NCBI GenBank assembly: GCA_030627205.1 | Contig: DAOUSN010000025.1 | Span: 1 to 38,059 of the forward strand | Source: Methylococcaceae bacterium | Lineage (GTDB): Bacteria; Pseudomonadota; Gammaproteobacteria; Methylococcales; Methylomonadaceae | Direction: 5' to 3' | Length of the DNA stretch: 38,059 nt | The notes under the pieces: generated by a model | Database searches by the model: none | The model's input: only the letters and a program-made list of their open reading frames with translations | Told to the model about the DNA's origin: nothing | Position numbers and translations under genes: made by a program | In this document: positions 17,483 through 25,252 of the stretch, piece after piece | How the letters are laid out: each line of letters opens with the position of its first letter | How positions within the stretch are numbered: position 1 is the stretch's first letter

Positions 17483-17950
17483 TTAAATAATTGTTTTATC
17501 TCTATTATCTGATAGCCAACTTTGTAAAATTAGCTGTGCGGCAAGCTGGTCTTGAACTTCCCAAAGTTTAGTCGCTGATAAATGAAGTTCATCAAAAAGC
17601 AGTTGTTTAGCTTCAAAGGTAGAAAGACGTTCATCTTGTGGGTAAGCTGGTTTTTTAAAACGCCCTTCTAATTGCCGACAGAATTTACGCATTCTAGGGG
17701 TGATAATGTTATCTGAACCATCTTCTTGTGTAGAAATACCTACCACAAATCCCACTGGTTGCCATTGTTTCATTATTTGACTAATAATCTCCCAATTAGG
17801 TGTTTGATTAATGGATTTAATGGTTTGCAAAGGGCTGGCGGTCGCTGTAATTAATTGCCCAACTGCCACTCCTATTTTTTTATGGCCAAAATCAAACCCT
17901 AAATAAGTATCATTTTTTAATTTAGCTGCGAGGGGATCTTGATTAGCCAT
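17483..17950 (-). CDS. ruvX: Holliday junction resolvase-like RNase YqgF/RuvX
   Basis: The 155-residue RNase H-fold protein starts its core with YLGFDFGHKKIGVAVG, placing the first catalytic Asp at D20. Further conserved parts are VGFVVGI and a DERLSTFEA motif. Family members process the 5' end of pre-16S rRNA and are often annotated as putative Holliday junction resolvases. It overlaps algH by 8 bp, the conserved order in many gammaproteobacteria. Confidence 0.94.
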   Translation of the reverse strand: MANQDPLAAKLKNDTYLGFDFGHKKIGVAVGQLITATASPLQTIKSINQTPNWEIISQIMKQWQPVGFVVGISTQEDGSDNIITPRMRKFCRQLEGRFKKPAYPQDERLSTFEAKQLLFDELHLSATKLWEVQDQLAAQLILQSWLSDNRDKTII

Positions 17951-18503
17951 GTCCTGCCATTGTGGTTAATAAATTAATATCTACGCCCATCAAGTTAGCC
18001 GCCGTGGTCCAGCGTTTGCTAATAGGAGTGTCATATAAAATAGTTTCTTCATAAGGAGTGTTTAGCCAAGCATTATTCCCTATTTCTTTTTCTAATTGCC
18101 CTGCTTTCCAGCCCGCATAACCTAGCGCAATTAAATAATTTTCAGGGCCTTCATCTTTAGCAATAGCCTCTAAAATATCACGTGAACTGGTTAAAGAAAC
18201 TGTTTCTGAAATAGCGATAGAAGAATCCCAATTATCAGAGCCTATATTATGAATAATAAACCCTCGCTCCATTTGTACTGGCCCACCTAAATAAATAGGT
18301 GTCTCGCTGCTTTTTTTAGAGGCATCAGTAATGTCCATTTGTTCAAAAATATCTCCTAGCTTCATATTAGTTGGACGATTGAGGATAATTCCCAATGCGC
18401 CATCAGCATTATGCTGACAAAGATAAGTTACTGTATGGAAAAAATCTTTATCCATAAGTGCTGGCATAGCGATAAGAAATTGATTATTTAAAAAATGAGA
18501 CAT
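17943..18503 (-). CDS. algH: YqgE/AlgH family protein
   Basis: The 186-residue protein belongs to the YqgE/AlgH family: N-terminal NQFLIAMPALMDKDFF, the GALGIILNRP segment, YLGGPV and an ALGYAGWKAGQLEKEI block. AlgH was named from alginate regulation in Pseudomonas, but its molecular role is not settled. It lies between tonB/gshB and ruvX, as in pseudomonads, and overlaps ruvX by 8 bp. Confidence 0.93.
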   Translation of the reverse strand: MSHFLNNQFLIAMPALMDKDFFHTVTYLCQHNADGALGIILNRPTNMKLGDIFEQMDITDASKKSSETPIYLGGPVQMERGFIIHNIGSDNWDSSIAISETVSLTSSRDILEAIAKDEGPENYLIALGYAGWKAGQLEKEIGNNAWLNTPYEETILYDTPISKRWTTAANLMGVDINLLTTMAGHG

Positions 18504-18525
18504 AGCTAGATAGGAAATATAAGGT

Positions 18526-18651
18526 AGAAAATAGAGGTTAGAAAATAGATTGCCTAAACAATTTGCACTATTCTAATTGAAATAATCATAAAAAAAACAT
18601 TATAAACCATTATTTTCCTCGTATTTATTTATTTTCTAACCTATATTTTCT
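18526..18651. repeat. Long imperfect inverted repeat between tonB and algH
   Basis: Arms 18526-18547 and 18630-18651 are complementary at 21 of 22 positions and are separated by 82 nt of AT-rich sequence. Each arm itself contains a repeated TAGAAAATA motif. It fills the tonB-algH gap. It may be a small non-autonomous repeat or a long hairpin that ends tonB transcription; I cannot tell which. Confidence 0.55.
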
Positions 18652-18656
18652 AACTT

Positions 18657-19535
18657 CTATAGCGTTAATTCATCGCTAAAACGCCATACTCGACGAATAA
18701 TAAGGACATCCAATTGCTTAGATATCTGAGCAGGGAGTGGTGAAAATGGTGCGCTCATTCTAACAATACGTTTCGCCGCGTCGTCAAGTGCCTTATTTCC
18801 TGAGGATTTAACTATGCGGAGGTTATAAATACTGCCATTACTTTTAATTCCAACATCCATTGATAATGTTCCTGAAAAACCTTGTTTACGTGCAATTTTA
18901 GGATAATTAAGATTACCAATACGTTCAACTTTTCGTTCCCAATCTCTAACATACTGTGCCGCAACATATTTATGCGCGCTGATTGAATTTACAAATTTAA
19001 TCGTGGTTTTTTCAGCACTTTGTTTTAAATATTTAACTCGTTCACCTAGTTGTGCGATTTGTCGCTCCAATGCTTCCATTGATAATTCAGTGGGTTTTGT
19101 AGTTTTTTTAGAAGTACTTTTTTTAGGTTTAACAGTGACTTTCTTTGCTTTTTTAACTTTCTTTTTTTGAGTAATAACGCGATGAACGGCAGTTTTTTTC
19201 TTTTTAGGTTGCTTAATTTTACCTTTTTTTTGTTTCTTTTTAGCAATTTGTGGAATTTTTTGTTGATTTGGTTTCGGTTTTTGTTTTTTTAATCCAGCCC
19301 CTATTTGATTTTCTTGTGCTAAATAATTCGCATTTTTAGGCTCTTTGCGAACGGCTGAATTAACTAAAGTAATTTCTATTGCTTTATTAACTTTTTTAGC
19401 TTCAGGACTTGCAAAATTAACCCCTAATAAAATAATCACATGAAACAATGCCGCAATAAAGACCCAAAGTAACAAGGAGTCGGAGTGATAAGTGCTTTTT
19501 TCAAAAAAACTAGGGCTAAAATATTGCTCAAGCAT
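18657..19535 (-). CDS. tonB: TonB-family energy transducer with Lys-rich linker
   Basis: This 292-residue TonB-like protein has an N-terminal cytoplasmic/membrane anchor (LLLWVFIAALFHVIILLGVNF, about 21-41), a long basic linker and a C-terminal TonB domain. The TonB domain runs from about 200 to 288 (YPKIARKQGFSGTLSMDVGI ... ALDDAAKRIVRMSAPFSPLP). The linker (about 80-160) is dominated by lysines with few prolines, unlike the Pro-Glu/Pro-Lys linker of E. coli TonB. A short coiled-coil stretch LERQIAQLGERVKYLKQ follows. It transmits proton-motive energy to outer-membrane receptors, plausibly including the copper receptor in this window. It lies 4 bp after gshB, the conserved Pseudomonas order. 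Confidence 0.88.
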   Translation of the reverse strand: MLEQYFSPSFFEKSTYHSDSLLLWVFIAALFHVIILLGVNFASPEAKKVNKAIEITLVNSAVRKEPKNANYLAQENQIGAGLKKQKPKPNQQKIPQIAKKKQKKGKIKQPKKKKTAVHRVITQKKKVKKAKKVTVKPKKSTSKKTTKPTELSMEALERQIAQLGERVKYLKQSAEKTTIKFVNSISAHKYVAAQYVRDWERKVERIGNLNYPKIARKQGFSGTLSMDVGIKSNGSIYNLRIVKSSGNKALDDAAKRIVRMSAPFSPLPAQISKQLDVLIIRRVWRFSDELTL

Positions 19536-19539
19536 AATA

Positions 19540-20487
19540 TTAATCTAACAATTTTTGTTCGATATGATCCATTAATTGACCTGCAATATTTAAATCAAAC
19601 TCACGGTCTAACTCTTGTACACAGGTTGGGCTAGTGACATTAATTTCCGTTAAATAATCACCAATAACATCTAAGCCTACAAAAATTAAACCTTTATTTT
19701 TCAAATGTTCACCGACTTGATTAGCAATCCATAAATCACGTTCAGAGAGAGGTTGTCCCTTTGCAGTTCCACCTGCGGCTAAATTTCCTCGGGTCTCACC
19801 TTGTGCTGGAATTCTAGCTAAAGCATAAGGAATAGGCTCTCCATTAACCAATAAAATACGTTTATCCCCTTGTTTAATTTCTGGTAAATATTTTTGAGCC
19901 ATCACATAACGACGTTGATAATTTGTCATCATTTCTAAAATAACCGATAAATTGGGGTCGCCTAAACGGATATGAAAAATAGAAGTTCCCCCCATTCCAT
20001 CTAATGGTTTTAAAATAATTTGTTGGTGTTCTATTAAAAAATCTTTGATTTGTGTTGCTTTTCTTGCAACTAAAGTATCAGTACAACATTGAGGAAACCA
20101 CGCGGTAAATAATTTTTCATTGGCATCGCGTAACGATTGAGGTTTATTAACAACATAGCATCCTAGCCGCTCTGCCTGCTCCAATAAATAAGTTGCATAG
20201 ATATATTCTTGATCAAAAGGCGGATCTTTACGCATCATAATTACATCCAAATCTGCCAGTGGAATGATTTTTTCTTCAATAAATTCATAATACTGTGGAG
20301 CGCGTTGTACGGCTAACGTTCGTATTCTTGCAAATGGGCAGCCATTACGCAAAAATAAGTCGTTAAGCTCCATATAATACAGTGTCCAATTTCGTGCCTG
20401 TGCCTCTAATAGCATTGCAAAACTGGTGTCTTTTTTAATGTTAATGGAATCAATAGAATCCATGACCATGCCAAATTTAAGTGTCAT
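19540..20487 (-). CDS. gshB: Glutathione synthetase
   Basis: The 315-residue ATP-grasp enzyme joins gamma-glutamylcysteine and glycine. Recognisable segments are the N-terminal MVMDSIDSINIKKDTSFAML, the MMRKDPPFDQEYIYATYLLE block, the ATP-binding ILKPLDGMGGTSIF loop, GDKRILLVNGEPIPYALARIP and INVTSPTCVQELD near the C-terminus. The length is normal. It appears to head the minus-strand run gshB-tonB-algH-ruvX-pyr, with a divergent rpmB 156 bp away. Confidence 0.97.
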   Translation of the reverse strand: MTLKFGMVMDSIDSINIKKDTSFAMLLEAQARNWTLYYMELNDLFLRNGCPFARIRTLAVQRAPQYYEFIEEKIIPLADLDVIMMRKDPPFDQEYIYATYLLEQAERLGCYVVNKPQSLRDANEKLFTAWFPQCCTDTLVARKATQIKDFLIEHQQIILKPLDGMGGTSIFHIRLGDPNLSVILEMMTNYQRRYVMAQKYLPEIKQGDKRILLVNGEPIPYALARIPAQGETRGNLAAGGTAKGQPLSERDLWIANQVGEHLKNKGLIFVGLDVIGDYLTEINVTSPTCVQELDREFDLNIAGQLMDHIEQKLLD

Positions 20488-20570
20488 TCAAAGCCTCAAA
20501 ATAAGTTAAGAAGAAATGAACAGTTTAATCAACTATTGTTCATTTAAAAAGATTTTTTTAGTGTTTATGG

Positions 20571-20599
20571 TTTACCTAAAAACAGTTTTTTGGTATAAA
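20571..20599 (+). promoter_or_regulatory. Sigma-70 promoter of rpmB-rpmG
   Basis: A -35 TTTACC (20571-20576) and -10 TATAAA (20594-20599) are separated by exactly 17 bp. The expected start is near 20606, giving a leader of about 38 nt before the rpmB ATG at 20644. Confidence 0.7.
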
Positions 20600-20643
20600 G
20601 GTGGGCTAACTTTTGAATAACGACACACCGAATAGAGGTTTCC

Positions 20644-20880
20644 ATGTCCAAAATTTGTCAAGTTACAGGCAAACGTCCTGTTACAGGTAACAACGTATCA
20701 CATGCACACAATAAAACAAAACGCCGTTTTAATCCTAATTTACACCAACATAAATTTTGGGTTGAAAGCGAAAATCGTTGGGTACGGTTGAAGGTTTCAG
20801 CTAAAGGAATGCGTATTATTGATAAAAAAGGTATTGATACCGTTTTAGTTGACATCCGCAAACGCGGCGAAAAAATTTAA
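20644..20880 (+). CDS. rpmB: 50S ribosomal protein L28
   Basis: The 78-residue protein is a clear L28: [35 protein letters not shown] and [18 protein letters not shown] match the E. coli protein closely. It is a structural component of the large ribosomal subunit. It precedes rpmG by 12 bp, the usual rpmBG pair, and is driven by a good sigma-70 promoter. Confidence 0.98.
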   Translation: MSKICQVTGKRPVTGNNVSHAHNKTKRRFNPNLHQHKFWVESENRWVRLKVSAKGMRIIDKKGIDTVLVDIRKRGEKI

Positions 20881-20892
20881 GGAGTTTAAATC

Positions 20893-21048
20893 ATGAGCGA
20901 TATAATCAAATTAGTTTCATCTGCAAAAACAGGTCATTTTTATACGACCACTAAAAATAAACGTACCATGCCAGAGAAAATGGAAATCAAAAAATATGAT
21001 CCTGTAGTTCGTAAACATGTTATGTATAAAGAAGCTAAAATTAAATAA
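20893..21048 (+). CDS. rpmG: 50S ribosomal protein L33
   Basis: The 51-residue L33 begins [20 protein letters not shown] and ends [21 protein letters not shown]. It lacks the two CxxC zinc pairs of the C+ form, so it is the zinc-independent type as in E. coli. A GGAG ribosome site lies 8 nt upstream of the ATG. It is cotranscribed with rpmB and is followed by a hairpin. Confidence 0.97.
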   Translation: MSDIIKLVSSAKTGHFYTTTKNKRTMPEKMEIKKYDPVVRKHVMYKEAKIK

Positions 21049-21073
21049 TTGAATAATAGCGTTAGTTTTATAG

Positions 21074-21115
21074 GTTTAGCAAAATCATAATTTTGGCTGT
21101 TGTGATTTTGCAAAC
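21074..21115. terminator. Terminator after rpmG, shared with the convergent gene
   Basis: Arms 21074-21087 and 21103-21115 pair over 13 bp with one bulged base and a 15-nt loop. The element lies between the rpmG stop (21048) and the end of the minus-strand gene at 21136, so it probably works in both directions. Confidence 0.65.
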
Positions 21116-21135
21116 TAATTTTTGGTCAATGCTAT

Positions 21136-22452
21136 CTATTTTAATCGAAAATCTTCGGTTTGCTTAAAAAGAATTTTGTACTTTTCTTCCCATTCTTTAT
21201 TTTCCTTTTCAACTGTTGCATATTTTACCTTAAGCTCGGCGATATTGAGTCTTAGTTTTTTATTCTCATGAATTAAGTTATCACCATTTTTATTTACAGG
21301 AACATCAATTTTAGAACTAATATGCTGACTTTTTTCTATTAATGGTTTCTTAGTATGAATAGTTCCTGATTTTTTTAGTAATTGTTGTGCTTTTAATAAA
21401 ATATTTTTAGGCACATAATTTAGCCCATCTCTAATAATTTTCACCTTTAAACTATAGGTTTTCATTACAAAGGCAGCTGATTCACTGCTCTTGCCATCTT
21501 TGCAAATAATAATATACAGTGGCTTTGTATCCAATGTTTGTAATTGCATTCGGAGTGTAAATAAAGGCACATTAATCGCATTTGGTAAATGCAGTTTATC
21601 ATACTCATCAGGTGGTCTTACATCCAATAAAACAGCCCCTTTATCCTGCCATAATTCTAACTCTATAAAATCAATAAAAGTAAGCGAAGGATCTTTAACA
21701 AGTTTTAGGAATTTATCTTTATGAAGCCGTAATAAACACATGTCGGATAGAGCAATGACCGTTTCTGCACGGGGTTCACCTGAAATTAATGCAATTTCAC
21801 CAAATGTACTCCAAACCTCTAATTTAGCTATTTTAATTGCTTGTGCATGTTCTGAATTTTTATGAGTAACAAGGCACTCGCCACTTTTAATTAAATAGAA
21901 ATAATCCCCGAAAGCCCCTTGTTCAATAATAATTTCATCTTTTTCAACTCTAATTTCTTCTAGTTCTTCACTGATTTGGCGTAAATTAACAGGAGGAAGC
22001 GCGCGAATAATAGGAATCATTAACAATGTTGCAATACAATCAATACTATCTGCTTTTTTTGCTGCCTTGATTTCTTGATGTTCTTTTTTTTGAAGTTCTT
22101 TTGCATCAGGAGGATTTAAAAAAATAGTATTTAAACGTAAAAAATAAATATTTCCTTTAGCAACTGCATCCACTTTTCTTGGAAGTTGGTGTGCAATTGC
22201 AAATAAAGCCGATTCTGATCCTGCTTTAATTACTTCAATATTTAAAGGTGCGACTTCTAAAGAAATTTCTCCTTTTAGCAAATAAATTAAATCGCTGCTA
22301 GTATCACCGCGTTTAAATAAAAAAGTACCTGAACGAACGTTTTCAACGGTTATTTTTCCACAAATAACTTTAAAAATATTAGTTGGCAAGGTCGAAAAAG
22401 GAATCATTTTACGAATAACATGACCTTCGGGAGAGTCAATATTTACAGACAT
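21136..22452 (-). CDS. Double cyclic-nucleotide-binding domain protein with rhodanese domain and coiled coil
   Basis: This 438-residue cytoplasmic protein has four visible parts. The first is a degenerate CNB-like domain (about 17-115). The second is a better CNB domain (about 145-260) with the phosphate-binding-cassette-like segment FGEIALISGEPRAETVIAL. The third is a rhodanese domain (about 265-350; LLDVRPPDEYDKLHLPNAINVP) with the active-site loop CKDGKS, so the catalytic Cys is present. The last is a charged coiled-coil tail ending in EKENKEWEEKYKILFKQTEDF. There is no DNA-binding helix-turn-helix, so it is not a CRP regulator. It may be a nucleotide-gated sulfurtransferase or scaffold; the function is unknown. 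It appears monocistronic, with a CAP/SCP gene on the same strand upstream. Confidence 0.8.
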   Translation of the reverse strand: MSVNIDSPEGHVIRKMIPFSTLPTNIFKVICGKITVENVRSGTFLFKRGDTSSDLIYLLKGEISLEVAPLNIEVIKAGSESALFAIAHQLPRKVDAVAKGNIYFLRLNTIFLNPPDAKELQKKEHQEIKAAKKADSIDCIATLLMIPIIRALPPVNLRQISEELEEIRVEKDEIIIEQGAFGDYFYLIKSGECLVTHKNSEHAQAIKIAKLEVWSTFGEIALISGEPRAETVIALSDMCLLRLHKDKFLKLVKDPSLTFIDFIELELWQDKGAVLLDVRPPDEYDKLHLPNAINVPLFTLRMQLQTLDTKPLYIIICKDGKSSESAAFVMKTYSLKVKIIRDGLNYVPKNILLKAQQLLKKSGTIHTKKPLIEKSQHISSKIDVPVNKNGDNLIHENKKLRLNIAELKVKYATVEKENKEWEEKYKILFKQTEDFRLK

Positions 22453-22506
22453 AACATCCAGTTTAAGATGAGTGGTAATAGTAAAGTTAATTGTATCATT
22501 ATCCAG

Positions 22507-23064
22507 TTAATAAGGTTTTTGCCCCATATAATTTCCAGCAGGATTATAGTTGCAAACGACTATTAAATTGTTATTACAAACCATTTTTGCACAACCAAGC
22601 TGGGTAGTATTACGCCATACTATTTGCGTGTAGTGACCTATTTTACGCCAATTAGCTGAATTTAAAAAGTTACCTGAATAATCACTTTTTTCACTTTCCC
22701 ATGATTTTACAGCATCAATAACACTATAATGTCCAAGTGTTCCCATAAAGAGGTTTTCACCGTAGCTAGAATCACTATTATGCTGTAAGTTACAACCTTG
22801 ATCAGCTAAATTTTTTGCCCAATTTTGTGCATGATGAGCAATTTTATTAGACCAATTTAATGGTTTAAGATTAACAGTTGCTCTTATTTTATTATGATAA
22901 TTTAAGATGTTTAAATTTTCATTCTCAGTTAACTTTTTATGATTATTTTTTTGAGTTATGATTTTAGGTTTTTCTAATTTTTTCTGAATATTACCATTAG
23001 CATTACAGGCGGAAATAAAGCCCATTATCGCAAAAAGTAAATAGTATTTGATAGTCGTTATCAT
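22507..23064 (-). CDS. CAP/SCP (PR-1-like) domain lipoprotein
   Basis: The 185-residue protein has a lipoprotein signal peptide with lipobox ISAC near residue 20. A CAP domain follows (HNKIRATVNLKPLNW, YGENLFMG, HYTQIVWRNTTQLGCA, VCNYNPAGNYMG). These are the CAP signature motifs, including conserved His and Glu of the cavity, and several cysteines that may form disulfides. This arrangement is closer to eukaryotic-type PR-1 proteins than to the bacterial YkwD type. It is presumably anchored in the outer membrane facing the periplasm or surface. Its role is unknown. Confidence 0.85.
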   Translation of the reverse strand: MITTIKYYLLFAIMGFISACNANGNIQKKLEKPKIITQKNNHKKLTENENLNILNYHNKIRATVNLKPLNWSNKIAHHAQNWAKNLADQGCNLQHNSDSSYGENLFMGTLGHYSVIDAVKSWESEKSDYSGNFLNSANWRKIGHYTQIVWRNTTQLGCAKMVCNNNLIVVCNYNPAGNYMGQKPY

Positions 23065-23152
23065 TAGTAAGCTTTCTTAAAAATTAAAGGGTTACAGTTA
23101 AATTTTCCTATTTGGGAAATGAAAGGTTTTTATTCCTTATCTGTTAACTGAA

Positions 23153-23566
23153 TTAGTTATCTATACCTAGTTTTTTCATATAATTATAATATTTATGATC
23201 CACAGAAAGTATATGATTTTTCAACCATTCAATACCCACAGTGGCAATTTTTATTGCTACAAAAATTGCCATCCCATCTTTTGCTTCTTTTGCAAAATCA
23301 TTAAGTTGATCAATTATCTCCTTGTGCAAAATTTTATGTTCTTCTAATTCAGGATAGTCTATTTTAGCCATAATTTTTTCTTCTTCTGCAAAATGGTAAT
23401 GTGTATAATTCAAAAGATTATCAATCACTTTTAAGATAGGATCATCATCTGCACTTTCATCCATTAAATTAAATAGTTGATTTAAAATCTTGAAAAGTTC
23501 TTTATGATGCTCATCTAAAATAACCACACCTACACTATAATTTTGACTCCATTCATATACTTTCAT
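23153..23566 (-). CDS. Bacteriohemerythrin
   Basis: The 137-residue single-domain hemerythrin keeps all seven diiron ligands expected for the family: H21, H58, E62, H77, H81, H118 and D123. It binds O2 reversibly. In methanotrophs, bacteriohemerythrin has been proposed to carry O2 to particulate methane monooxygenase, which would fit this organism. It is monocistronic, and the 347-bp gap upstream contains its promoter. It does not carry a fused sensor domain, so it is more likely an O2 carrier than a chemoreceptor. Confidence 0.93.
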   Translation of the reverse strand: MKVYEWSQNYSVGVVILDEHHKELFKILNQLFNLMDESADDDPILKVIDNLLNYTHYHFAEEEKIMAKIDYPELEEHKILHKEIIDQLNDFAKEAKDGMAIFVAIKIATVGIEWLKNHILSVDHKYYNYMKKLGIDN

Positions 23567-23913
23567 TTTTTATTCTCGTTTTATTATTATTTCTAATCAA
23601 CACCTTCACTAAATGTTGTAGTTTTGCAATAATGCTAAAATTTCAGCCACAACTTATTGGTCAGATATCTTTGTTTGGTAACTTTTATTTTTAAACCCCA
23701 TTTTATAACAATAGTAAAAATTAAATCATATTGTTAGTGTGTTTTTGTAAAAATAATGAATTTTCTATTTATAAGTATTCCTAATGGTTATGACGCTATC
23801 TAAGTACTTAATGAAAAATAAAGCACAAATTAAATGACTCCTTGCAACTAAAATCGTATCTTTCATCTAAATTTGTTAAAATGATATTACGTTTAAATAA
23901 ACATTAACTGATT
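23567..23913. other. Divergent intergenic region between bacteriohemerythrin and RNase T-like genes
   Basis: This AT-rich region of about 350 bp has no credible ORF or RNA gene. It must hold both divergent promoters. A TTAAAATGAT segment (23876-23885) is a possible -10 for the plus-strand gene, but the matching -35 is poor. No FNR box or sigma-54 GG-N10-GC element was seen. Confidence 0.4.
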
Positions 23914-24534
23914 ATGCTAGAATACCAAGATCCTTTAGCGGATCGATTTAGAGGTTACCTTCCTGTTATTATTGATATAGAAACAGCGGGGTTTGATCCT
24001 AAAAAAAATCCATTATTAGAAATTGCCGCAATTATTGTTGAGCGTGACCAACAAGGTAATCTTGAAATTACTGAATCTCATTCTTCACATATTATTCCCT
24101 TTAAAAACAGTGAGCTTGATCAAGCGGCTCTTAAATTTACGGGAATAGATCCTTATCATCCATTTCGATTAGCTTTAGAGGAAAAAGAGGTTTTAATTAA
24201 GCTATTTGCTCCTATTCGAGCGGCTGTGAAACGTAATAAATGTACTAGAGCTATTTTAGTTGGGCATAATCCAGCATTTGATATTGGGTTTTTAAATGCT
24301 GCTATTATTCGCACTAAAACTAAACGAAGTCCTTTTCATGCTTTTAGTTGTTTTGATACCGCAACACTAGGCGGTCTTATTTATAAACAAACGGTTCTTG
24401 CAAAAATTGCAAAAGCTGCAGGGTTATCATGGGATGCCGAAAAGGCACATTCTGCACTTTATGATGCAGAACAAACCGCAAAATTATTTTGTCTGATGGT
24501 GAATCGTTGGGAAAAACTACTTAGCTTAGAATAG
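23914..24534 (+). CDS. rnt: RNase T (DEDD-family 3'-5' exoribonuclease)
   Basis: The 206-residue DEDD exonuclease starts its core with VIIDIETAGFDP, placing D21 and E23 in motif I. Motif II is in LVGHNPAFDIGFLNAAI, and motif III is HSALYDAEQTAKLF, with the His and Asp of the DEDDh class. The N-terminal LADRFRGYLPV is typical of gammaproteobacterial RNase T, which trims tRNA and stable RNA 3' ends. It is monocistronic and followed by a hairpin terminator. Confidence 0.93.
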   Translation: MLEYQDPLADRFRGYLPVIIDIETAGFDPKKNPLLEIAAIIVERDQQGNLEITESHSSHIIPFKNSELDQAALKFTGIDPYHPFRLALEEKEVLIKLFAPIRAAVKRNKCTRAILVGHNPAFDIGFLNAAIIRTKTKRSPFHAFSCFDTATLGGLIYKQTVLAKIAKAAGLSWDAEKAHSALYDAEQTAKLFCLMVNRWEKLLSLE

Positions 24535-24606
24535 TTATTAACTATTATCTGGCACTTTCCCTCAATCATCCAAATTTTAGTGGCTGATAAGAATTAACAC
24601 TTAATC

Positions 24607-24639
24607 AAGGTTTGCATAGTCTAATTTTTGGCAAACCTT
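24607..24639. terminator. Bidirectional terminator after rnt
   Basis: Perfect 9-bp arms AAGGTTTGC and GCAAACCTT surround a 15-nt loop, midway between the convergent rnt and the His-rich protein gene. Confidence 0.65.
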
Positions 24640-24664
24640 AAAGGTTAAGTTTTTCTAAATATTT

Positions 24665-25249
24665 CTATTGCTTAATTTCCTTGGGTAAAACCTTAATTAA
24701 TTCTTTATCTTTTTTTAAGTCATGATGGGCATCATGGTGCATAGTTGCATGACGAGCATGATCGCTTAATTGCGCATCAAACCATTGATGAATAGCCTCT
24801 ACTAGTTTTAAATTATCAGAAGTATATAAAATTTCTGCACCCACTGGAATTTCTTTATAATCAATCGACAGCTCTCCTTTTTTAGCCCCTTCTAAAGTTG
24901 TTAACCCAGGCATATTTTTACCATGAATTTTTCTAGGATCAGAAAAATAACCTTGTTTAAAATTCTTGGAAATTTTACTTAAATGTTCACGGATCAGCTT
25001 AATTTGGTCTTTAGCTAAAGGGTCTTTAACAATAACTTGCTGCAATCCTCCTTTTTCTATTTTAGAAAAAACATGTACCGTTTTTTCTAAATCAAAAGGC
25101 ATAACATGCTTCCCTAATTTTTCGACTTCATCCAGTCTGGCTTCGGTTGCTTTTTCATTTTTTTCATTTTTTTCATTTTTTTCATTTGCAACTATGAAAG
25201 AAGAATTAAGGATAATAAACGAGCTAAATAGAATTAAATGTAATTTCAT
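24665..25249 (-). CDS. Secreted His-rich protein of unknown function with NEK repeats
   Basis: The 194-residue protein has a signal peptide (cleavage likely near IVA-NEK). Four tandem Asn-Glu-Lys repeats follow, encoded by a 9-bp DNA repeat. A conserved-looking globular part comes next (GKHVMPFDLEKTVHVFSKIE, IKLIREHLSKISKNFKQGYF). The C-terminal region DHARHATMHHDAHHD has seven histidines within 15 residues, which suggests metal binding. It lies 3 bp downstream of the FNR-type regulator gene and shares its transcript. Across the divergent region are an OprC-like copper receptor and an HMA membrane protein, so a periplasmic copper-binding role is my inference. I recall similar proteins sometimes being mislabelled as aspartate carbamoyltransferase; nothing here supports that. 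Confidence 0.7.
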   Translation of the reverse strand: MKLHLILFSSFIILNSSFIVANEKNEKNEKNEKATEARLDEVEKLGKHVMPFDLEKTVHVFSKIEKGGLQQVIVKDPLAKDQIKLIREHLSKISKNFKQGYFSDPRKIHGKNMPGLTTLEGAKKGELSIDYKEIPVGAEILYTSDNLKLVEAIHQWFDAQLSDHARHATMHHDAHHDLKKDKELIKVLPKEIKQ

Positions 25250-25252
25250 AAG

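Noticed and set aside
25151-25187. Phase-variable simple sequence repeat
   Set aside because: The unit is 9 bp, so copy changes stay in frame and cannot switch the gene off; only linker length would vary.
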